NCBI RefSeq assembly: GCF_014207745.1
Contig: NZ_JACHJB010000002.1
Location: 1 to 64,000, forward strand
DNA: 64,000 nucleotides
Direction: 5' to 3'
DNA from: Nonomuraea muscovyensis
GTDB taxonomy: Bacteria > Actinomycetota > Actinomycetes > Streptosporangiales > Streptosporangiaceae
The notes beneath the pieces were generated by a model that was given only the letters and a program-made list of their open reading frames with translations, was not told the origin of the DNA and made no database searches. A program made the translations under genes and the position numbers. The stretch's first letter is position 1. Each line of letters opens with the position of its first letter. Shown one piece after another: positions 58,953-64,000 of the stretch.

Positions 58953-60085
58953 CCGCGATGGCGAGGTCACGGCGGGGCTCGGGCCCGGCACGCCCCGGCC
59001 TGGCATGGAGGGGTCCGGCACGGCCAGGCCTGGCGCGGCGGGGCACGGCACGCCCCGGCCTGGCGCGGCGGGGTTCCGTGGCCCGGTTCCGGCGGTGGCG
59101 CCGCAGCCGGCCGTTCTGGGGCGGCCTGTGGGTGACGCTCGGCGGGCTCGCCGTCCTGCTCGCGCCCCTCGCGGCGCTCCCGCTCATCGTCCACCAGGGG
59201 GTCGCCGGAGTCTCCGGCTATCTCGTGGGCGGCCTGCTCGTGACCGCGGGCGCGCTGAGCTGGTGGCGCCGCGGGGAGCGGGGCTTCCTCGGCGTCGTCG
59301 CCACGGGGCTGTCGCTGGCGTCGTTCGTCACGTCCAACTTCGGCGGGTTCGGCATCGGGATGGCGCTCGGCGTCATCGGAGGCGCCCTCCTCGTCGCCTG
59401 GCACCCCACCGCTCGCGAGGACGCTCCGGCCGTGGGTGCTGCTGATGGGACTCCGCCTCCGGGTGGCGACGGTGCTTCACCCGCCGACAGCGAAGGGTCT
59501 GCGGACAGATGGCGGGGCCTGACGGCGCTCTGCGCCGCCCTCCCCCTGCTTCTCCACGGCCAGGCCGCCGTAGGGCCGCTCGGGGGAGTGCCCGGACCGG
59601 CCCCACCCGAGCCGTCCGCGACCGTCGTGACCCCGGCCCAACTCCGCCACCGGCTCGTCGGCCCCCCTGCCCCCGACCCCACTGCCAGGGGCGCGGAGGG
59701 CGAGTCGGGGCTCAGCGCCGCCGCGCTGACCATGACCGGGGCCCGGTTTCACGGCGTCGCCGACCGGCCCACCCCGTACGGGCCGCGCCCCCACCTCAAG
59801 CTGTCCATGGACACGGTCGCGATCATCGGCGGCGAGCACTGGTTCCGCCGGCGCGGCACGACCGTGCGCCAGCGGTTCGCGGAGTTGCGACTGTCGGGCG
59901 GTGTCGTCATGTACGTCACCCGGCTGCGCATGCGCGTGGCCGGTGTCGGGGTCACCTTCACGCCCGACGCACCGCCGCCCCTGGTGCCATCGGCCATGAC
60001 GGTGAGCGACCTCGAAGCCGGACGGCCTCTGGTGGTGGCCTCCCGGGCCGCTGCCGGCCGCCTGGCGCAGGGCGCGCACACCTGA
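58943..60085 (+). CDS. DUF6114 family membrane protein
   Basis: A 380-residue protein. The DUF6114 core is RPFWGGLWVTLGGLAVLLAP, with four helices up to FGIGMALGVIGGALLVAWHP (about 55-155). An N-terminal basic tail contains four copies of a unit like ARPGLARRG, produced by a 28-base-type DNA repeat. The C-terminal 220 residues include another hydrophobic segment and a beta-rich part (HLKLSMDTVAIIGGEHWFRR) not present in short members. GTG at 58943 is preceded by AGGAGGGG; ATG at 58958 is an alternative. Confidence 0.82.
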   Translation: MFLTAMARSRRGSGPARPGLAWRGPARPGLARRGTARPGLARRGSVARFRRWRRSRPFWGGLWVTLGGLAVLLAPLAALPLIVHQGVAGVSGYLVGGLLVTAGALSWWRRGERGFLGVVATGLSLASFVTSNFGGFGIGMALGVIGGALLVAWHPTAREDAPAVGAADGTPPPGGDGASPADSEGSADRWRGLTALCAALPLLLHGQAAVGPLGGVPGPAPPEPSATVVTPAQLRHRLVGPPAPDPTARGAEGESGLSAAALTMTGARFHGVADRPTPYGPRPHLKLSMDTVAIIGGEHWFRRRGTTVRQRFAELRLSGGVVMYVTRLRMRVAGVGVTFTPDAPPPLVPSAMTVSDLEAGRPLVVASRAAAGRLAQGAHT

Positions 60086-60146
60086 CGCCGTTCGCGCCGC
60101 TCACGGGCTCAGGACGCGCGCACCTGACGCCGTTCGCGCCGCTCAC
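60079..60146. repeat. 26-bp direct repeat at the end of the DUF6114 gene
   Basis: CACCTGACGCCGTTCGCGCC plus GCTCAC occurs at 60079-60104 and 60121-60146, identical and 42 bases apart. The first copy contains the stop codon, so this looks like a recent local duplication at the gene end. Confidence 0.75.
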
Positions 60147-60210
60147 CGTGGCGGAGGACCCGCGCTTCGCGGCGGTGGGTGCTGGTGGAGCAGGGCCCGC
60201 AACTCCAAGG

Positions 60211-60245
60211 CCGCCCGCCCGCGAAGCCTGTTCGCGGGCGGGCGG
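60211..60245. terminator. Strong bidirectional terminator hairpin
   Basis: CCGCCCGCCCGCGAA (60211-60225) pairs perfectly over 15 bases with TTCGCGGGCGGGCGG (60231-60245) across a five-base loop. It lies between the convergent DUF6114 and symporter genes. Confidence 0.8.
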
Positions 60246-60264
60246 CCCGAAGCGCCGCCGGTTC

Positions 60265-61875
60265 CTAGTGCGGAGCCGACAGGTCCAGCTCCTTGACCTT
60301 GGGGTCGCCCTGGTCGGCGAAGTAGTCCTCGCGCGACGTCGCGTCCTGCCCGTCGGCCACCTTCATCGCCCGGAACACCAGCGTGCCGAGCGCCGCCACC
60401 GCCAGGTTGACGGCCAGCGCGAGGAAGCCCGCGTAGATCGTCATCGTGGTGTCGAAGCCGAGGTTGGACAGGCCGAACGCTGAGCCGCCGAAGTGCGCCT
60501 TGCCGGTGGCGGGGTTCGGGACGAGGTAGAGCATCCACATGCCCGCCGCCAGGCCGAGCGCCCAGCCCGCGAGCAGGCCGCCCTTGTGGAACCAGCGGGT
60601 GTAGAGGCCCAGCGCCACCGACGGCAGTGTCTGCAGGATGATCACGCCGCCGATGAGCTGCAGGTCGATCGAGAACTGCGGGTCGAGCACCAGGATGCAC
60701 AGCACCGCGCCGACCTTCACCACCAGCGAGACGATCTTGGAAACCTTCGCCTCCTGGGCGTCGGTGGCGTTCTTGTTGAGGTACTCGCGGTAGATGTTGC
60801 GGGTGAACAGGTTGGCCGCCGCGATCGACATGATCGCCGCCGGCACCAGCGCGCCGATGCCCACGGCCGCGTACGCGACGCCGGTGAACCAGTCGGGGAA
60901 CATCTGGTCGAACAGCACCGGCACGATCGTGTTGGCGTCGGGCTTACCGTTGGCCCCGACGACCGGCTTGGTGCCCGCGGCGATGGCCATGAACCCGAGC
61001 AGCGCGATCAGGCCCAGCAGGAAGCTGTAGGCGGGGAGCGCGGCCATGTTCCGCTTGATGACGCCGCGGTTGCGCGCCGCCAGCACGCCGGTGAGGCTGT
61101 GCGGGTACAGGAACAGGGCCAGCGCCGAGCCGAAGGCCAGCGTGATGTACTGCAGCTGGTTGGCCCCGGTCAGCAGGAGCCCGTCACCCTTGGCCGGGCT
61201 CGCGTCGAACTTGGCCTTGGCCGCGTCGAAGATCGAGTCCAAGCCGCCCAGCCGCGCCGGGATGTAGATGACCGCGGCCAGGATCACGATGTAGATCAGC
61301 GTGTCCTTGACGAACGCGATGAGCGCCGGGGCCCGCAGCCCCGACTGGTAGGTGTAGGCCGCCAGAATGGCGAACGCGATGACGATCGGCAGGTGCCCGG
61401 TGATGCCCATCGCCTTGAGCACCGCCTCGATGCCGACGAGCTGCAGCGCGATGTACGGCATCGTCGCCACCAGCCCGGTGATCGCGACCGCCAGCGCCAG
61501 CGTCGGCGAGCCGAACCGGGCCCGGACGAAGTCAGCCGGGGTGACGAACCCGTGGACGTGCGAGACCGACCACATCCGGGCCAGCACGAGGAACACCAAC
61601 GGGTAGACCACCACGGTGTACGGCAGCGCGAAGAAGCCCATGGCCCCCGCCCCGAACACCAGCGCGGGCACGGCCACGAACGTGTAGGCGGTGTAGAGGT
61701 CGCCGCCCACCAGGAACCACGTGATCCACGAACCGAAGTTGCGCCCGCCGAGGCCCCACTCGTGCAGGCTCTCGATGCTCTCGGGCCGCCGCCACCTGGC
61801 CGCCACGAAGCCCATGCCGCTGACCACCAGGAACAGCACGGTGAAGATGACCAGCTCGGTCATGTGCCCGCTCAT
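60265..61875 (-). CDS. Sodium:solute symporter (SSF family, MctP-like)
   Basis: A 536-residue transporter with about 13 helices of the SSF family. Typical features are WITWFLVGGDLYTAYTFVA, the DFVRARFGS loop, SGLRAPALIAFVKD and IGALVPAAIMSIAAANLFTR with the sodium-binding region. The form with a DUF3311 partner is common for actinobacterial monocarboxylate/acetate uptake systems (MctP-like); the substrate is not certain. The ATG at 61875 overlaps the DUF3311 stop as ATGA. Confidence 0.92.
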   Translation of the reverse strand: MSGHMTELVIFTVLFLVVSGMGFVAARWRRPESIESLHEWGLGGRNFGSWITWFLVGGDLYTAYTFVAVPALVFGAGAMGFFALPYTVVVYPLVFLVLARMWSVSHVHGFVTPADFVRARFGSPTLALAVAITGLVATMPYIALQLVGIEAVLKAMGITGHLPIVIAFAILAAYTYQSGLRAPALIAFVKDTLIYIVILAAVIYIPARLGGLDSIFDAAKAKFDASPAKGDGLLLTGANQLQYITLAFGSALALFLYPHSLTGVLAARNRGVIKRNMAALPAYSFLLGLIALLGFMAIAAGTKPVVGANGKPDANTIVPVLFDQMFPDWFTGVAYAAVGIGALVPAAIMSIAAANLFTRNIYREYLNKNATDAQEAKVSKIVSLVVKVGAVLCILVLDPQFSIDLQLIGGVIILQTLPSVALGLYTRWFHKGGLLAGWALGLAAGMWMLYLVPNPATGKAHFGGSAFGLSNLGFDTTMTIYAGFLALAVNLAVAALGTLVFRAMKVADGQDATSREDYFADQGDPKVKELDLSAPH

Positions 61876-62081
61876 CGCGTCATCCTGTAGACGATCGTCG
61901 TGCAGACCACGCCGACGACGATGAAGGCGAGCTGCAACCAGTAGAACGTCGGGAAGCCCAGCAGGCGGGGCTCGTCGGAGTTGTAAAGGAACGTCAGCAG
62001 GGGCAGTGCGATGGGCACGACCAGCAGCCAGTTCCATGGGCTGCGGTCGGTGCGCGGCCGCCCGGGGTCCGGGGTAGACAT
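61872..62081 (-). CDS. DUF3311 family small membrane protein
   Basis: A 69-residue protein with two hydrophobic helices (LLVVPIALPLLTFLYN and FYWLQLAFIVVGVVCTTIVY), the standard build of DUF3311, which occurs next to SSF symporters and is thought to be their accessory subunit. It overlaps the symporter start by four bases. Confidence 0.9.
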   Translation of the reverse strand: MSTPDPGRPRTDRSPWNWLLVVPIALPLLTFLYNSDEPRLLGFPTFYWLQLAFIVVGVVCTTIVYRMTR

Positions 62082-62102
62082 TCGACCCTCCGTAAACAGA
62101 CC

Positions 62103-62127
62103 AGGAGCCGGCCGGTGACCGGCTCCT
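62103..62127. terminator. Hairpin terminator after the WYL regulator gene
   Basis: AGGAGCCGG (62103-62111) pairs perfectly with CCGGCTCCT (62119-62127) across seven bases. It follows the WYL gene stop (62219, minus strand) and precedes the DUF3311 start, so it should insulate the symporter operon. Confidence 0.6.
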
Positions 62128-62218
62128 GACGCGTCGTCAACGACGGGGAGATTATCTTTAGGGTGGTATCAAACCCCACGTCCAGATCGCCGAGCGGTAG
62201 TTCCGCCGCGCCGAACGG

Positions 62219-63163
62219 TCATCGTCCGTACATTTCGGCCATGCGGGCGGCGGCGCCGGCCACCAGGGCGCGCAGCTCGGGCGGGTCCAGCACCTCCGCC
62301 TCCGGGCCGAACCGCAGCACCTGGCTGTAGGCCACCTCGATCGACTCCACGGCCAGCTCCACGGTGCCGTCGGGCCGCAGCGAGGCGAGCGCGTCCTCCA
62401 TCGCGGCCGGGTCGGCGACGTGGCGCAGCATCCGCACGCCCCGCTCGCTCAGCCGCAGCGTCACCGTGGTGCGCAGCAGCGAGCGGCTGAACGCCGCCGC
62501 GTGCTCGGCCCAGAAGGCCGCCAGGTCGAAGCCGGGGTCGCGGTCGAACGTCGCCTCCTCCTGGCGCACGCCGGCGAACCTGTCCACCCGGAAGATGAGG
62601 AACCGCGAGCGGGCGCGGGCGGCGAGGTACCAGGCGCCCGCCTTCAACACCAGCCCGTACGGCTCCAGCGTCCGCTCCCGCTCCTTGTACGAGGCGGTCA
62701 CCACGCGGTCGCTCCACACGGCGCGGGCCAGCGGCGCGAGCGCGGGCGGCGGCGGGTCGCCGGGGGCGAACCAGCCCGGCGCGTCCAGGTGGAAGCGCTG
62801 CGCCGCGGTCGCGGGCGCGTCACGCACGCCCGGGGAGAGCGCGGCCGCCGCCTTCAGCCGGGCCGTCGCCGCCACCTCCTGCAACCCCATCTCGCGCAGC
62901 GCCCCCGGCACGCCGGACAGGAACAGCGCCTGCGCCTCGGCCCGGTCCAGGCCGGTCAGCCGCGTCCGGTAGCCGTCGAGCAACCGGTAGCCGCCGCGCC
63001 GCCCCCGGTCGGCGTAGACGGGGATGCCCGACTCCGACAGGGCGAGCACGTCGCGGTGCACCGTCCGCTCCGACACCTCCAGCTCACTGGCCAGCTCGGC
63101 CGCCGTCATCCCGCCGCGGTTCTGCAGCAGCAGGAGCAGCGACATCAGCCGTGATGCGCGCAC
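62219..63163 (-). CDS. WYL-domain transcriptional regulator
   Basis: A 314-residue regulator. The N-terminal HTH_11 domain (MTAAELASELEVSERTVHRD, then GGYRLLDGYRT) is followed by a WYL domain (RTLEPYGLVLKAGAWYLAAR, with AWYL in place of WYL, and FRVDRFAGVR) and a C-terminal WCX part. WYL domains sense nucleic acids or nucleotides in several regulators. The start overlaps the end of the CocE-like gene by 19 bases, so both are in one transcript. Confidence 0.92.
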   Translation of the reverse strand: MRASRLMSLLLLLQNRGGMTAAELASELEVSERTVHRDVLALSESGIPVYADRGRRGGYRLLDGYRTRLTGLDRAEAQALFLSGVPGALREMGLQEVAATARLKAAAALSPGVRDAPATAAQRFHLDAPGWFAPGDPPPPALAPLARAVWSDRVVTASYKERERTLEPYGLVLKAGAWYLAARARSRFLIFRVDRFAGVRQEEATFDRDPGFDLAAFWAEHAAAFSRSLLRTTVTLRLSERGVRMLRHVADPAAMEDALASLRPDGTVELAVESIEVAYSQVLRFGPEAEVLDPPELRALVAGAAARMAEMYGR

Positions 63164-64000
63164 AGCGGCATCACCACCGCGGACGGATGAGCGGGGGAGT
63201 GGAACACCTCGACGTCACAGGGTGTCATCGGGCCGCACGGGTCCTCCCGCGCCAGCGGACCGCCGGTCCCGGGGTTGCGGGCGATCGTCGGGTAGGCGCC
63301 CGCGGCCACGTGCACCCGGACGCGGTGGCCGCGCCGGAACCGGTGCCCGATCGGCCACAGGTCCACCGTCGCCCGGCGCACCTCACCGGGGGTGCCCGGC
63401 CCCAGCCGCCGCACTCCCTGGCTCAGGGCGTACGACCGGCCGCCGGGGTGCACGTCGCACACCCGCACGACCACGTCCACGTACGGCGTGCTGGACCGCA
63501 CGAAGATCTCGGCGGAGACGGGACCGATCATCTCCACGTCCGAGCGCAGCGGCGGCGTGGTGTAGACGAGCACGTCGCGCCGCGCCTCCAGGCGCCGCTG
63601 GTCGCGCGGCCGGGAGTCGGCGAGCAGCACCGGCCCGCCGATGACCGGCGTCGGATGATCGGGGTGGTAGCGGAAGCGGTCCGGCGGCGACTCCCGCGGC
63701 GCCTCCTCGCCCAGGGCGAAACCCGGCTGCAGGTGCCAGCGGCGCGGCCGCATGCCGGGCACCGGCCAGTCGGGGTGGTCGCGCCACTCCTCGGCCCCCG
63801 TCACGTACAGCCGCACGGGCGAGGGCCGCAGCGCCGAGACGTCGCCCAGCAGGTGGGCCCGGAACCAGGCCAGCCCCTCGGCCAGCGACGGCCGGCCGTG
63901 CCGGGCGTCCACGTGGTACCACGGCCCGATCGTCAGGTACGGCCGCCGCCCCGCCGCCCGCATCGCCCGGTAGTCCTCGAGCTGCCACGGCAGGAACACG
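63145..64000 (-). CDS. CocE/NonD family hydrolase, C-terminal part (runs off the window)
   Basis: About 284 codons of the C-terminal part of an X-Pro dipeptidyl-peptidase/CocE-type hydrolase; the N-terminal part with the nucleophile elbow lies beyond 64000. Recognisable are YLTIGPWYHVDARHG (the catalytic His segment, GPWxH), the FRYHPDHPTPVIGG block and the jelly-roll domain (LVYTTPPLRSDVEMIGPVSA, RFRRGHRVRVHVAAGAYP). Such enzymes cleave esters or acyl-proline bonds. Confidence 0.88.
   Translation of the reverse strand, partial: VFLPWQLEDYRAMRAAGRRPYLTIGPWYHVDARHGRPSLAEGLAWFRAHLLGDVSALRPSPVRLYVTGAEEWRDHPDWPVPGMRPRRWHLQPGFALGEEAPRESPPDRFRYHPDHPTPVIGGPVLLADSRPRDQRRLEARRDVLVYTTPPLRSDVEMIGPVSAEIFVRSSTPYVDVVVRVCDVHPGGRSYALSQGVRRLGPGTPGEVRRATVDLWPIGHRFRRGHRVRVHVAAGAYPTIARNPGTGGPLAREDPCGPMTPCDVEVFHSPAHPSAVVMPLCAHHG

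Overview
The window is a 64 kb, very GC-rich piece of an actinomycete chromosome. Third codon positions are almost always G or C, GTG and TTG starts are common, and neighbouring genes are often coupled by GTGA or ATGA overlaps. The gene content (GPP34, DUF6114/DUF6230, WYL and NACHT proteins, a CtaG-like protein, SSF symporter with DUF3311, type I PKS) fits a filamentous actinomycete. A member of the Streptosporangiales is my guess, but no marker gene (rRNA, ribosomal protein) is present to prove it. I see no tRNA, rRNA or CRISPR array.

Layout. 0.1-2.0 kb: SPFH protein, ribbon-helix-helix protein and GPP34 protein behind a perfect 16-bp palindrome. 2.1-3.9 kb: a decayed ABC exporter and an ISL3-type transposase remnant. 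3.9-7.9 kb: MarR, HxlR, oxidoreductase, membrane and hydrolase genes with recognisable operators. 8.1-14.8 kb: a self-contained PTS operon (DeoR regulator, PfkB-type kinase, EIIC, EIIB, EIIA, zinc dehydrogenase, HPr, EI). 14.9-25.2 kb: mixed genes, including a GT-C-like membrane enzyme, a CtaG/DUF2243 pair, a nucleotidyltransferase and a propionyl-CoA-synthetase-like enzyme. 25.2-28.5 kb: a 1082-residue NACHT STAND NTPase of the kind linked to anti-phage defence. 28.6-39 kb: MBL hydrolase, two-component system, membrane proteins, MurG paralogue, formylglycine-generating-enzyme homologue, Ppx/GppA, and a split partner-switching pair around a TetR gene. 38.9-39.7 kb: a broken GNAT gene next to an IS200/IS605-like end without transposase or TnpB. 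39.7-44.6 kb: a four-gene operon of unknown function containing a Cys-cluster PD-(D/E)XK nuclease and an SF1 helicase. 44.7-58.0 kb: a biosynthetic operon. 58.3-64 kb: DUF6230/DUF6114 pair, SSF symporter with DUF3311, WYL regulator and a partial CocE-type hydrolase.

The most notable region is 44.7-58.0 kb. One tightly packed minus-strand operon encodes a single-module highly reducing PKS (KS-AT-DH-cMT-ER-KR-ACP, no thioesterase) followed by a complete OleA-OleC-OleD-OleB set and a methyltransferase. The Ole enzymes make long-chain olefins through a beta-lactone intermediate (head-to-head condensation, ketoreduction, lactone formation, decarboxylation). With a PKS in front of them, I infer a pathway in which a reduced, possibly methyl-branched polyketide chain is offloaded by the OleA-like enzyme and turned into a polyketide-derived beta-lactone or olefin. 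The nuclease-helicase operon directly downstream and the NACHT gene are the other two candidates for poorly described systems.

In-frame minisatellites recur in unrelated genes (CtaG, NACHT, OleC, OleD, DUF6114), which looks like a genome-level habit rather than a property of one protein.
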